Positions 53,812 through 63,233 of a DNA stretch of 64,000 nt are shown one piece after another (within the stretch, counting starts at the first letter, position 1; each line of letters starts with the position of its first letter). This stretch comes from Anaerosporobacter faecicola (GTDB taxonomy: Bacteria; Bacillota; Clostridia; Lachnospirales; Lachnospiraceae). The DNA lies in assembly GCF_012070565.1 (NCBI RefSeq), contig NZ_JAAQRO010000036.1, positions 62,001-126,000 on the forward strand, read 5' to 3'. The notes beneath the pieces were generated by a model. It saw only the letters and a list, made by a program, of their open reading frames with translations. It searched no databases and was not told the origin of the DNA. The position numbers and the translations under genes are program-made.

Positions 53812-55205
53812 TACTGCTCCTCAATCGTATATGTGATTTTCATTGTCTTGTCTGCCGTCTTAATAACCGAGGTAGACAGATTATTGATGGTGGCAAGATA
53901 AGGTGTCCTCATAAAGAAATCCCTTCTTACCGACCTGCTGTCATAACCACCATAGGAAATATAAAAAGGACCATACTCAAAAAGTGGGGTTCCTGAATAT
54001 CCTACAGGCATTGAGTTTGCACACTTATAAACCGTGTCATCGGACGCAATTCGAAAATCAGAACCGCAGACCCAGTCTCCAAGAACAAACATATACATAC
54101 TCGTATTTCGATAATACTCACCCTGGCAGCTATAGTTGGATGTAAACCCCAGCTTTATTTGAGTAACGTCCGCTGCATTATTCACGTTAATCTTGTACAC
54201 AGACTGTTTATTGTATGCCATCATATATAGATATCCGTTCAACAAAACACTCTGAACATTTCTGCCCGGCCACGTATTATACCCAGAACGATATCCTGCA
54301 TTCTGTAACTGACAGTTATCCAATGTCCATGTACCTTCCGAAAATGAATAATCAGATTTCTTTATCTTTATCCACTTTACTACTGCATTTCCACTGCTGT
54401 TTGCATCATGCCAGAAACCATACCAGTATCCATCCTTACCATCAAAGAAATCATAATTACCACTGTTATTACTTGGATTGCTCATAATAAATATTGTAGG
54501 TGTAATCTTGTTTTCTTCCATAATAATTATCTGGTTATCAATCATGGTATCATTCAAACCTACGGTTCTGTATGCCTTTCTGATTCTCTGAATAACAATT
54601 TCATTACTGGTATTCAAGCCAATGGTAATCATGTAATTTCCTGTAAAATTAACTTCCACTGCATTTATGTACGCAGTTCTGATGGTTGCATTGGCATCAA
54701 CCCCCATACTCTTCATATGCCACCTTTTATTCGTATTATCATAGGTATCTCCCATATACCCGATACCACCCCACTTATGTGTTAAAGCCACAGCAGAGAT
54801 TGTTCCGTTCGCCTGACTGGTTGCAAAATCCCACACGAACTTATAGCCTTTGTCCAGTTTCATGCTTTCCGTAAGGTTCAAACTTCCCCGCATGACATTT
54901 GCCGTGGAATTTACATCATTGGATGCATACCCGGTACAAGGATTCGCTGACGGAGCATAATACACATTTTCATCCTCCACCAATGGATCCGCAAAAAGAA
55001 GGATTCCACCGATTCCATTTTTACAAAGAGGTATCATATTCCCATTTAGGTCATTTGGACTGCCATTCATATTAAAGAGCAGCCCCTCGATGTTATGGGA
55101 GAAAAAATCCGGGATGGCTTTGGTTACCATATTCTCATCCTCGTATTTCTCCACCTCGCCTGTTACGGCATTTTTCAGTTCTATAATCGCTTTTCCTTTC
55201 AGCAT
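53811..55205 (-). CDS. Phage tail fibre/adsorption-module protein
   Basis: 464 aa. N-terminal MLKGKAIIELKNAVTGEVEKYEDENMVTKAIPDFF resembles the lead of clostridial phage tail-appendage proteins. The rest is beta-rich with a repeated Kelch/propeller-like pattern of aromatic strands (DGYWYGFWHD, LLNGYLYMMAYNKQSVYKINV, TSMYMFVLGDWVCGSDF). No enzymatic motif recognised. It is the last tail gene before the lysis module and follows another appendage gene, so a receptor-binding or fibre role is likely, but is inferred from position. Confidence 0.65.
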   Translation of the reverse strand: MLKGKAIIELKNAVTGEVEKYEDENMVTKAIPDFFSHNIEGLLFNMNGSPNDLNGNMIPLCKNGIGGILLFADPLVEDENVYYAPSANPCTGYASNDVNSTANVMRGSLNLTESMKLDKGYKFVWDFATSQANGTISAVALTHKWGGIGYMGDTYDNTNKRWHMKSMGVDANATIRTAYINAVEVNFTGNYMITIGLNTSNEIVIQRIRKAYRTVGLNDTMIDNQIIIMEENKITPTIFIMSNPSNNSGNYDFFDGKDGYWYGFWHDANSSGNAVVKWIKIKKSDYSFSEGTWTLDNCQLQNAGYRSGYNTWPGRNVQSVLLNGYLYMMAYNKQSVYKINVNNAADVTQIKLGFTSNYSCQGEYYRNTSMYMFVLGDWVCGSDFRIASDDTVYKCANSMPVGYSGTPLFEYGPFYISYGGYDSRSVRRDFFMRTPYLATINNLSTSVIKTADKTMKITYTIEEQ

Positions 55206-55216
55206 CTTCCCACCTC

Positions 55217-56890
55217 CTAATTGATATAATGAATGATGATGCGTTTACAATACCCGCCCTCAATCAGGGTGAACCGAACCATGTACTGCATCTGCTCGTT
55301 TGCAATTGCCCAGGCATCCGTTCCGATTGACTCCACTGTTTCCCTGCTCATGCCACTTGTCTCTTCCGATAAATTGACCCACGCATTCTCGATATATGCC
55401 TTCCAAGTCTGCCCGGCATCAAAGGAGAAAGCAAACAAGGTCGTATCGTCTGCTTCAATCTCGACCTTTTCTATTCCAAGGATTGTGCTGTCAATCATTT
55501 GTGTATTCTTTGAATAGACAGTCTGAACAGGTGGCACAGCCTTAAGGGTAACTGCCATTGTCGGCAAATCATCCTCGGAATCATGCCAGTATAATAATGA
55601 CGGATTTACAAGTCTTGTAAGTACCTCGCTCCTTGGAAAATCCTCAAATCCCTCTGACCGAAAGATTTCTGCGGTCAGTTCTTCAAAAGTAACCTCCACC
55701 AGCTTTGTAGCCTCATCATATTTTCCTTCTGCATCCACAAACCCAAGTTTTCCATATCCGCTGTTATAAAAACAGTTCCCGGACAGATTATCATAAAAGC
55801 AGACCTGCAGACTCTCATCCACACATGGAATCAAATCAAGCTGCTGTTCCTCGCCCTGCCATACCTCGATTTTTATAATCTGTCCTTTGAAATACCTTGA
55901 ATCAAGTGTGCCGTTTGTGTTATAGGTTCCAATCACAAGTTCCACGGGTGTGGCAAATTCTGTCTCCGTAAACTCTGCAATCACAACTCCATCCCTCTTT
56001 AATCCTTCCTTGGAAAGTTCCACTGTCACATCAATGCCGGAATAATCATCTACTTCTGCCGTTACGGACTCCGTGGCATATTGTCCACTAATCTGAGTGG
56101 AACTTGTAAGAAATACTCCAAATTTATCTTCGGATGTACTTGTTCTTGCTCCGAACAAAGCATAATCTCCAAATGAAGAAGTATTGAGCGTAACCACAAC
56201 CCTTGTATCCTGATCTGGAATAATGCCTGTTCGGATACACTGATACCCTTTAAACACAACGGCATCAACAAATGCCTTTTCATGTTCCGTTCTGTAATAC
56301 TTGCCGTCTTTATCCGAAATCATATATCTGTGGTCATAAGGCGGATTGATATCCAACAGTTCATATTTCAGGGTGTAAGCCGTACCCGTATCATCTTCAT
56401 GATAGAGGGATACATATTCCGAAACCCCCACCGTAACATTAAAATCCTGACTCACTCCACCATTGATTCGGTTACTGCCAAGATAACCACTGCTCTTAGG
56501 TGGCTGTATCAGATTCAGCATAATATCCCCAGTTTCAAAAAAGAACCATTCATAGATAAGACGGACATCCAAAGAAGTGCTGTTGTACTGCGCATATCCT
56601 TCCCATCTGATTTTCAGAACCCTGTACGCATTAAAGAGGGTTGCCTCCTCCCTATAGAAATCCCACATCTTGGCATCCCTTCGGCATACAAGAAACTGTT
56701 CTGTATTTGCCCCAAGTCCTATCCAGCTGTTACCACTGACATAAAGGCTGGATGCCTTTATGCCATTAAACATGAACCAGTCCACACCATCAAAAGTCAT
56801 GGTGTCATCGTCATGCCCGGTACTTACAACCAGATGCTGCATATTTTCTGTTGTATTGAGCATTTCCTCAATGGAACTGTAATTAGCCAT
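55217..56890 (-). CDS. Phage minor structural protein, probable tail tip
   Basis: 557 aa from the ATG at 56890 behind GGAGGT; overlaps the preceding tail gene's stop by 8 bases. N-terminal part to about 200 is beta-rich (FDGVDWFMFNGIKASSLYVSGNSWIGLG, KIRWEGYAQYNS). The centre (about 220-360) has a laminin-G/concanavalin-like fold pattern (YQCIRTGIIPDQDTRVVVTLNTSSFGDYALFGAR, FKGQIIKIEVWQGEEQQLDLIPCVDESLQVCFYDNLSGNCFYNSGYG). The latter, with FYDNLSGNFFYNSG, is typical of a carbohydrate-contacting module in Firmicutes prophage tail proteins. Confidence 0.75.
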   Translation of the reverse strand: MANYSSIEEMLNTTENMQHLVVSTGHDDDTMTFDGVDWFMFNGIKASSLYVSGNSWIGLGANTEQFLVCRRDAKMWDFYREEATLFNAYRVLKIRWEGYAQYNSTSLDVRLIYEWFFFETGDIMLNLIQPPKSSGYLGSNRINGGVSQDFNVTVGVSEYVSLYHEDDTGTAYTLKYELLDINPPYDHRYMISDKDGKYYRTEHEKAFVDAVVFKGYQCIRTGIIPDQDTRVVVTLNTSSFGDYALFGARTSTSEDKFGVFLTSSTQISGQYATESVTAEVDDYSGIDVTVELSKEGLKRDGVVIAEFTETEFATPVELVIGTYNTNGTLDSRYFKGQIIKIEVWQGEEQQLDLIPCVDESLQVCFYDNLSGNCFYNSGYGKLGFVDAEGKYDEATKLVEVTFEELTAEIFRSEGFEDFPRSEVLTRLVNPSLLYWHDSEDDLPTMAVTLKAVPPVQTVYSKNTQMIDSTILGIEKVEIEADDTTLFAFSFDAGQTWKAYIENAWVNLSEETSGMSRETVESIGTDAWAIANEQMQYMVRFTLIEGGYCKRIIIHYIN

Positions 56891-58913
56891 TCTCTGACAC
56901 CTCCAATTCATCAATACGTGCAAACTGCTCCGTATTGGTTACCACCTTTGCCATTCTGCCGGAATCAATAGGATATTCCTGACTTGTAAACTTATAGTTT
57001 GTCTGGAACTCAAATACCGAATCCGTCTTCACAAAATATCTGTTAAAGGTCATCTCCGCCTCATCAGCAGTTTCTATGGTTTCCGTTACAATCACAGGGT
57101 TAACTCTGACTGTTTCTGCCATCCCCATCACACCATAAGATTCCAAAGAAACCAGCGAGAACAAATCCGTAATTCCTACAGGCTTTGGAACTTCCGTATG
57201 CATCTTTGCGGATGCTATTGTTTCCCTTATAGGCATTGTTCCGGCTGTTCCTATCAGTTCTTCCAAGGTCTCTGTAAATTCAAGACGGCCGTCCCATACA
57301 TTATTGGAAGAAAGACCCTGTCCGCTTATGGTACAGATACCCTGTCCTCTGTCAATGAGTGCCATGCCACCCGATATTCGCATTCTTACCCTGAAAGTGT
57401 TATAGGCATTTGCCTCCAGTCCGCTTAACGGATAATACAGATTCAAAATGTGTCTGCCGGAATGCATCGTTTCAATCGGCACATATGTTGTAAGCACATT
57501 GTCATTTATGATGTAGGTTACCGTAATCACAGCTTGCCCATCATCGGTAAGGTTCACATCCAGTTCTGCGTCCACAGAAGTATTCGTCTCCCCGGATGCA
57601 GCTGACGGAATGGTAATCGTTCCCTTTGCTTTTCCTGTCTTTGTCACGGAATCTGCATCCACCTGCAGTAAAATGCTTGCATGGAACTGTGCATCTGTAT
57701 CCTCATTGGATGCAAACTCAATGCTTGCAATCTCCGTATCCACAGAGCCAATGGTATATGGCGAAGCATTCATGAAAGTATGTACTACAATCTTTCCTGC
57801 CTCCACCTGATTTAACAAACCGCTGATGTTCTTGTCATTCTTGCTCTTTGCCTCTGCAAGCCTTGGATTCTTGCCAACGCACTGCAAGGTGTGTTTTCCA
57901 TTGACTTTGAACTCATATTTCGTAATGCAGGTAATCTGTTTCTCATCTGCGTGTCCCCCGGAAAAGGTTATGATGTCACCGAGGTCAAATGCCGGATTTC
58001 CTATGGTAGCCGAATCAAACGGCACATAATTTATCTTTGAAATGTCATTTAACACATTGAGCAGTATGGTTTTTCTTGTTTCCGTAAGTCCAAACTGCAG
58101 CAACGGATTGACTCCAAGATTCATGGTAAGACCGTCATCCGGGTCCAACGCATAATACTCTGCTGTCTGTGTCCTGTTATTCGTGGAATTGATGGCTGTA
58201 TATCTTGTGACAAAATCAGAAAAACTGCTGCTGAACCGCTGTGTGTCCGGGATATCAAGCACGGATGTGTTGCCATACTTTCGAAGTTCCAGTTTCCCAA
58301 AACGGTTGATGGTCGCAAAGCACCCAAGCACCTGTGCCACATAATAAAGAATGTCCCTCCATGTTTCTATGTCATTTTCTCCATAGATACCAAGCAGAAT
58401 CTTTCCATTGTTCCAGCTTTCTATCTCTTCCTGCGTGTGTGCCAGTTCCACCTTACACTCCTCACAGGCAAGGGAAAGCAGGTCATAAGCCGTACCACTG
58501 CTGACCTTATTTTTGAATGCCTTATCAAATCGGAGCATATAATCATATGCTTTAATAGCAAGGCAGTTAATGGTTCTGTTCGCCTCGCTCACTTCAAAAA
58601 TTCCAAGAGGTACTTCTTCATAGTTCCCGGTTGCCAGCTGAAGGAAAAAGCTGATGGTCACCGTTGCACCTTCCAAAGTATATCTGTCCACATCCGTATA
58701 AAGAGTAATACCGAGTTCCGCAGCATACACGGAACCAATCTCTATTTCATTATTTCCACTGCACTGGTTGGTTATATAGCCACTGCCTTTTACGATGTCT
58801 TTATTGGTAAAGGGATATTGAATGCCTGCCTTCGTGGTAATACAGCCTTCAAAATAATAAGACCTTGTATTATCCTGAATTGCTGTTAAATACTCATCAC
58901 TGACTGGATACAT
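56883..58913 (-). CDS. Phage tail-associated lysin/endopeptidase-like tail protein
   Basis: 676 aa from the ATG at 58913 behind AAAGGGGTGG; longer frame to 58961 has no site. The first 350 residues resemble the gp27/Tal base of siphophage tail tips (SGYITNQCSGNNEIEIGSVYAAELGITLYTD, NCLAIKAYDYMLRFDKAF, LLSLACEECKVEL, YALDPDDGLTMNLGVNPLL). The C-terminal part is beta-rich and does not show a clear peptidase motif. Position after the distal tail protein is right for the Tal protein that closes the tail tube. An enzymatic activity is not evident. Confidence 0.78.
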   Translation of the reverse strand: MYPVSDEYLTAIQDNTRSYYFEGCITTKAGIQYPFTNKDIVKGSGYITNQCSGNNEIEIGSVYAAELGITLYTDVDRYTLEGATVTISFFLQLATGNYEEVPLGIFEVSEANRTINCLAIKAYDYMLRFDKAFKNKVSSGTAYDLLSLACEECKVELAHTQEEIESWNNGKILLGIYGENDIETWRDILYYVAQVLGCFATINRFGKLELRKYGNTSVLDIPDTQRFSSSFSDFVTRYTAINSTNNRTQTAEYYALDPDDGLTMNLGVNPLLQFGLTETRKTILLNVLNDISKINYVPFDSATIGNPAFDLGDIITFSGGHADEKQITCITKYEFKVNGKHTLQCVGKNPRLAEAKSKNDKNISGLLNQVEAGKIVVHTFMNASPYTIGSVDTEIASIEFASNEDTDAQFHASILLQVDADSVTKTGKAKGTITIPSAASGETNTSVDAELDVNLTDDGQAVITVTYIINDNVLTTYVPIETMHSGRHILNLYYPLSGLEANAYNTFRVRMRISGGMALIDRGQGICTISGQGLSSNNVWDGRLEFTETLEELIGTAGTMPIRETIASAKMHTEVPKPVGITDLFSLVSLESYGVMGMAETVRVNPVIVTETIETADEAEMTFNRYFVKTDSVFEFQTNYKFTSQEYPIDSGRMAKVVTNTEQFARIDELEVSENG

Positions 58914-58927
58914 CAGACCACCCCTTT

Positions 58928-59290
58928 CTAAAATTCCTTTAATGTAAATGACACAGTCCACAACCCCTTAAACGAAGTATCTTTCTGTAGTCCCGACTTG
59001 AATCCGTCAATGTACATCTGTGTCTGCTTTATCTCCAATGTTCCTGTGTCAAAATATTTCACTGTTATCTTTGGTCTGTTCCGAAAGATAGTCAGTTTCT
59101 TAAGCCATGTGGGACTGACATTAAAGGAGCAGGATATTTCCACCACCCCGCTCCTTACCAGATCTCTCTGCCTTGTCCCGGCTTCCGTTTCCCCTGACGA
59201 ATCTGCCTCCACATCCGACAAGCCAACATCATAGCTGACAGGAAGTGGCAGGTCTTCTCCATCAAAGTTCAAATATTGAATATGTGCCAT
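58928..59290 (-). CDS. Phage distal-tail-region structural protein (DUF6711-like)
   Basis: 120 aa. An N-terminal DGEDLPLPVSYDVGLSDVEAD, a TRQRDLVRSGVVEISCSFNVSP strand pair and a final KGLWTVSFTLKEF fit small structural proteins of TP901-like phages that sit between tape measure and tail-tip genes; the DUF6711 name is from memory and tentative. It begins one base from the tape-measure stop. Probably part of the distal tail ring. Confidence 0.65.
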   Translation of the reverse strand: MAHIQYLNFDGEDLPLPVSYDVGLSDVEADSSGETEAGTRQRDLVRSGVVEISCSFNVSPTWLKKLTIFRNRPKITVKYFDTGTLEIKQTQMYIDGFKSGLQKDTSFKGLWTVSFTLKEF

Positions 59291-62200
59291 TTATCTTCCT
59301 CCGCTTCTTAGGTTTATTCTCTGCTGTGCATTCACGACCACTTCATCAAGAAGTGTTCCTCCGATATAAACAGGAATGGAAATGTTACCACCCTGCATAT
59401 TGAGTCCTGCAATGGCATCATGGATTGCACCCACAATGCTTGCCGTGTTCTGTGCAGATGAATTTGATGTGCTTTCCATTGCAGCCGAGGTTGCATTCAC
59501 ATTCGGATTGATTACCATGTCCTGTGACACCCCCTCCACCGCTTTAGCAACAACACCCTTACTCTTCTCGATGCCCTTTGCAAGACCATTCATAAAGTCC
59601 GGCATCCAAGACTCGTACTCCGTCAAAGGTCCCTCATCCGGCACGGAGAAGTGAAGGAAGGACTTAATCTTGTCAGCCACACTCTTAACGGCATCTCCCA
59701 CGGCATTGATACAACTCTTGATACCATTTACGATTCCCATTATCATGTCCTTGCCCCACTGCAATGCCTGTGAAGGAAGGCTCGTGATAAAGCTGATAGC
59801 CGTCTGAAATCCACTCTTAATAGAAGATGCAATCTTTCCCACTATATTTTTTATGGCGGAAAGCATATTGTTGAACACGGTGGATACCGTACTCTTAATC
59901 CCATTCACAATACCGCTGATAGTTGATTTTATGCCGTTCCAGATACTGCTTATCGTACTTTTAATGGTATTCATAACCGTAGTGATTGCTGTTTTGATGG
60001 CATTCCACACTGTGGTAATGACCGTTTTGATGGCATTTACCACAGTAGTGACCGTGGTCTTGATAGCATTCCAAGCCGTAGTCATTGCCGTCTTGATTGC
60101 ATTCAGTACCGTATCAATAGCCGTCTTTATCGCATTCCAGACTGTGGTAACAACCGTTTTGATTGCATTAAACACCGTGGTTATGACAGTCTTATACGCA
60201 TTGATATAGGTGGTAATTGCTGTCTTGATTGCCTCAAGTACCGTACTGAATATGGTCTTGATGCCCTCCCATATTGTAGTAAAGAAACTTGATATTGCAT
60301 TCCAAGCAGTCTGTATTCCTGTTGTAATGGCCGTCCATGCATTTGTGAGTGCTGTCTTAATCTTCTCAAGTATTCCGTTGATGAAGTTCCTGAACCCTTC
60401 GCAGTTGTCATACAGCAACTTAAATGCCCCGGCAAACGGATTCACAAGCATCAAAAGTAATGCCTGCCAGTTGTTCTTCACAAAATCGATAACCCCGGTA
60501 AAGAAACCCTTAAGTGCCTCCACAACTGTAGATACGATATTCTTGATACCTTCCCACAATCCTTTCCAGAAGTTTCTAAAACCTTCACATTTATTCCAAA
60601 GCACTACAAAGATTGCTATCAGAGCAACAATAGCTGCAACAATCAGCACTATCGGGTTTGCAAGCATCGTGGCATTCAAGGCCATAAAAGCTGTTTTGAC
60701 AGTATTGATAACCCCGGCAATCTTCGGAACAATCGTCATAATCGTACCAACAGCAGAGATTACCTTCCCCACAACAATAAGCACTGGTCCCAATGCCCCA
60801 GCTACAAGTGCAACCGTGACAATGACTTTCTTCGTACCCTCATCAAGGGAGTTTAGCCAATCCACTACCTTCTGCACCGCACCCACGATACTTTTTAATG
60901 CAGGCATCAGTAACTGACCAAAAGAAATAGCCAGCCCTTCAAGAGCTGACTTAAGTAATGTTAACTGTCCCTGTAAATTATCAAGCTGTGTGTCTGCCAT
61001 CTGCTGTGCTGCACCTGCACTGTTTTCAATAGATGACTGTAAGTTGTCCCATGTACTTCCCGTATTGGCAAGCAGTGCATTGACGGATGACAGGTCAGTC
61101 TTATTGAAAATGGTGGATATGATATTTGCCTTATCTTCGGAAGTCATACCCTCCATGCTTGTATTCAAATCCCCAAGGATATCATTCATGGAACGCATAT
61201 TACCTTCGGAGTCATATACAGACACACCGAGTGCCTCCATCTTCGCAGCCGCCTGATCGGTTGGGTTCTGCAAAGACAGGATAATGTTTCGAAGATGCGT
61301 ACCACCCTCTGCACCCTTGATACCATTATTCGCAAGAATACCAAGTGCCGTGTTAAGTTCTGCCGTTCCACCCTTTATGGATTTTGCTGTTGCACCAATA
61401 GTAAGAATACCTTCTCCTAATTGTGCAACAGATGTATTGGTGGTAGAAGCCGTCTTTGCCATCTGGTCTACCATCGTATCAGCTTCGGCAGTTTCCATTC
61501 CAAGGGCAGACATGGCATCCGTTACCATATCCGATGCTGACGCAAGGTCAATGCCACCAGCCGCCGCCAAGTTAAGAACCGTAGGAAGTGTATCTGCCAT
61601 TTCCTGTGTGCTGTAACCTGCAAGAGCAAGATAGTTTAAAGCCTCGGCACACTCCGTAGCAGAAAATGCTGTGGATGCACCCATTTCCTTTGCAAGGTTT
61701 GAAAGGGCATCCATCGTATTAACACTCTGCCCATCAAGTGTCGACATGGAATCCTTTGTGATTCCCATTGTAGCCTGCACCTGACTCATGGAACTTTCAA
61801 AGTTCGCAGCCGTAGTGACCGATGCCGTTCCAAGTCCCGTCACAGCAGCCGTTACTGGGAGAAGTTTCTTTCCGGCATTGGAGATATTATCACCTGTGGT
61901 CTTTAATGATTCTCCCGTGGCGGCAATCTTCTGTACTGCCGTAGCTGACTGATTTGCCTGTGTTTCCAGACTTCTTAAGTTCTGTTCTGTTTCCACAATT
62001 TCCCTCTGAAGGGCATCGTACTGTTCCTTTGAAATATCTCCATTCGCAAGTGCAGTATTCGCTTGTTCAGCTGCCGTTTTTAATGTTTCCAACTTCTGTT
62101 TTGTTTCATCCACAGCCTGTGCCAGGAGTTTTTCCTTCTGTGCAAGAAGTTCTGTATTACCTGGATCCATTTTCAATAATTTCTCGACATCCTTAAGAGC

Positions 62201-62305
62201 CGTCTGTGTGGATTTGATTTCTCCGTTCAGACCCTTAAGGGCAGTCTGCAATTTGGTGGTATCCCCACCAATCTCAACAGTAATACCCTGTATTCTGCTT
62301 GCCAT
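59291..62305 (-). CDS. Phage tail tape measure protein
   Basis: 1004 aa, the longest phage gene here, setting tail length (about 150 nm by the usual 1.5 angstrom per residue rule). N-terminal coiled coil (GGDTTKLQTALKGLNGEIKSTQ..). A TP901-type core at about 180-420 (SMSQVQATMGIT, ATECAEALNYLALAGYSTQEMADTLP, IKGAEGGTHLRNIILSLQNP). Hydrophobic spans at about 490-580, then a run of 11-residue repeats (about 655-815), and a C-terminal HFSVPDEGPLTEYESWMPDFMNGLAKGI motif. It is preceded by an inserted FMN-reductase gene instead of directly by the chaperone. Confidence 0.95.
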   Translation of the reverse strand: MASRIQGITVEIGGDTTKLQTALKGLNGEIKSTQTALKDVEKLLKMDPGNTELLAQKEKLLAQAVDETKQKLETLKTAAEQANTALANGDISKEQYDALQREIVETEQNLRSLETQANQSATAVQKIAATGESLKTTGDNISNAGKKLLPVTAAVTGLGTASVTTAANFESSMSQVQATMGITKDSMSTLDGQSVNTMDALSNLAKEMGASTAFSATECAEALNYLALAGYSTQEMADTLPTVLNLAAAGGIDLASASDMVTDAMSALGMETAEADTMVDQMAKTASTTNTSVAQLGEGILTIGATAKSIKGGTAELNTALGILANNGIKGAEGGTHLRNIILSLQNPTDQAAAKMEALGVSVYDSEGNMRSMNDILGDLNTSMEGMTSEDKANIISTIFNKTDLSSVNALLANTGSTWDNLQSSIENSAGAAQQMADTQLDNLQGQLTLLKSALEGLAISFGQLLMPALKSIVGAVQKVVDWLNSLDEGTKKVIVTVALVAGALGPVLIVVGKVISAVGTIMTIVPKIAGVINTVKTAFMALNATMLANPIVLIVAAIVALIAIFVVLWNKCEGFRNFWKGLWEGIKNIVSTVVEALKGFFTGVIDFVKNNWQALLLMLVNPFAGAFKLLYDNCEGFRNFINGILEKIKTALTNAWTAITTGIQTAWNAISSFFTTIWEGIKTIFSTVLEAIKTAITTYINAYKTVITTVFNAIKTVVTTVWNAIKTAIDTVLNAIKTAMTTAWNAIKTTVTTVVNAIKTVITTVWNAIKTAITTVMNTIKSTISSIWNGIKSTISGIVNGIKSTVSTVFNNMLSAIKNIVGKIASSIKSGFQTAISFITSLPSQALQWGKDMIMGIVNGIKSCINAVGDAVKSVADKIKSFLHFSVPDEGPLTEYESWMPDFMNGLAKGIEKSKGVVAKAVEGVSQDMVINPNVNATSAAMESTSNSSAQNTASIVGAIHDAIAGLNMQGGNISIPVYIGGTLLDEVVVNAQQRINLRSGGR
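59860..60330 (-). repeat. 33-bp coding repeats in the tape measure gene
   Basis: About 14 imperfect copies of a 33-bp unit encode the 11-residue motif WNAIKTAITTV (variants FNAIKTVVTTV, LNAIKTAMTTA, MNTIKSTISSI). The strictly coding period of 11 residues and drift between copies are typical of tape-measure helices, where unit loss or gain changes tail length. Confidence 0.85.
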
Positions 62306-62337
62306 AGGTTACCTCCTCTCTCCTAAATTTAGGCATA

Positions 62338-62396
62338 AAAAATGCCCGGATTTCTCCGAGCATTAAAAAAGCACCAACCCATTTAAGGATTGATGC
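62338..62396 (-). terminator. Tandem terminators after the flavodoxin gene
   Basis: Two hairpins in a row on the minus strand. GCATCAATCC / GGGTTGGTGC (62371-62396, with G-U pairs) runs into TTTTTT, and ATGCTCGG / CCGGGCAT (62342-62363) runs into TTTTTTATG. Both lie between the flavodoxin gene and the tape-measure start. Confidence 0.8.
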
Positions 62397-62452
62397 CTAT
62401 ACATTTATTTTACTTATGATTCACTTTGAAAAACTGAAATTTGGAACGTGCT

Positions 62453-62998
62453 TTATAAATTTTTTCCGATCCCCTCAAGTTCGTTCATGGAATCCTTGTT
62501 TTTTTCAAGTTCATCTCTGGCTGTTGCGTAATATGATTTTTTGAAAAGCATATCCCATGAAAGATATTTTGCCATACAGTCAAACTGCTTATCAATCAGC
62601 TCATACTGGATACTGTCTACGGGAGAACCGCCTACAACAATCGTGCCAACTTTTTTATTTTTTAACTGCAATCCACGGCAGTAGCACTTATCAATGATAA
62701 GTTTCAATTGTGCTGACATTCCCCACCAATAAACTGGTGTAGCAAAAAGAATCATATCTGCGGCAGCAATTTTATCAATTGTAGGATTTGTATCATCCTT
62801 ATCGACGCATCCCTTAGAGCATTGACAGACACCACATCCCTTGCATGGTGCAATGTTGAGTTTGTCAGGTTCAATGATTTCAATTTCATTCTTTTCTGAT
62901 GCTCCTTTTATAAATGCATTGATTGCTGTCAGCGTGTTTCCTTTTCTGGCACTTCCATTAATGATTACAATTTTCATGCGTGTATCCTCCAACTTCAA
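62453..62998 (-). CDS. Flavodoxin-family NADPH-dependent FMN reductase, phage cargo gene
   Basis: 181 aa. FMN-binding motif GSARKGNTLTAINAF (about residues 9-23), Cys-rich loop LNIAPCKGCGVCQCSKGCVDKDD (about 48-70), and ATPVYWWGMSAQLKLIIDKCY (about 86-106), typical of iron-sulfur flavoprotein-like NAD(P)H oxidoreductases (IsfA/flavodoxin_2 group). It starts at an ATG after GGAGGATACACGC. It stands between tail chaperone and tape measure, flanked by its own promoter (63037-63065) and two terminators. That is moron architecture. It may supply redox or drug-reducing activity to the lysogen; substrate unknown. Confidence 0.88.
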   Translation of the reverse strand: MKLEDTRMKIVIINGSARKGNTLTAINAFIKGASEKNEIEIIEPDKLNIAPCKGCGVCQCSKGCVDKDDTNPTIDKIAAADMILFATPVYWWGMSAQLKLIIDKCYCRGLQLKNKKVGTIVVGGSPVDSIQYELIDKQFDCMAKYLSWDMLFKKSYYATARDELEKNKDSMNELEGIGKNL

Positions 62999-63036
62999 AT
63001 TTGTCGCTGACGAACATCAGCCTTTTTCCATAAAAA

Positions 63037-63065
63037 AGTATAGCAGAAAAAGGCTGATTTCTCAA
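63037..63065 (-). promoter_or_regulatory. Promoter of the flavodoxin moron
   Basis: TTGAGA (63060-63065) and TATACT (63037-63042) are 17 bases apart on the minus strand, beginning directly after the stop of the frameshifted chaperone ORF. A 13-bp perfect hairpin (arm ATCAGCCTTTTTC) overlaps the spacer, with the -10 in its loop. Confidence 0.65.
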
Positions 63066-63233
63066 TCAGAATCTATCGAAGTCTTCCTGTGTTGCCAGTT
63101 CCTTATACCCCTTATAATCATCATTCCCGTTCTCTGCGTACATATCGTTCACAAGACCAATAGTAAGAAGGTCAAGGTCACGAATGCTTATGCCAAGCTG
63201 TACGCATCGTAGAAGAAATAAAGGTGTTGTCAT
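63066..63233 (-). CDS. Downstream ORF of the tail-assembly chaperone (frameshift product)
   Basis: 55 codons from an ATG at 63233 (MTTPLFLLRCVQLGISIRDL..DFDRF) to TGA 63066-63068. The frame is open upstream to the slippery site at 63254-63260, so it can be read as the C-terminal extension of the chaperone by a -1 frameshift. The ATGA overlap with the chaperone stop would alternatively allow re-initiation. In lambda (gpG/gpGT) and many siphophages this second part binds the tape measure. No separate ribosome site is evident, so the fusion is favoured. Confidence 0.75.
   Translation of the reverse strand: MTTPLFLLRCVQLGISIRDLDLLTIGLVNDMYAENGNDDYKGYKELATQEDFDRF

Noticed and set aside
59860-60330. 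Regular about 33-bp periodic repeats considered as a CRISPR array
   Set aside because: There are no unique spacers; every unit keeps the tape-measure reading frame and encodes an 11-residue helical motif, and no cas genes are nearby.
60210-60917. Plus-strand ORF of 235 aa opposite the tape measure gene, and its neighbour at 59853
   Set aside because: The reverse frame of Ile/Thr/Val-rich helical repeats stays open by composition; the sequence is low-complexity and the whole phage operon is on the other strand.
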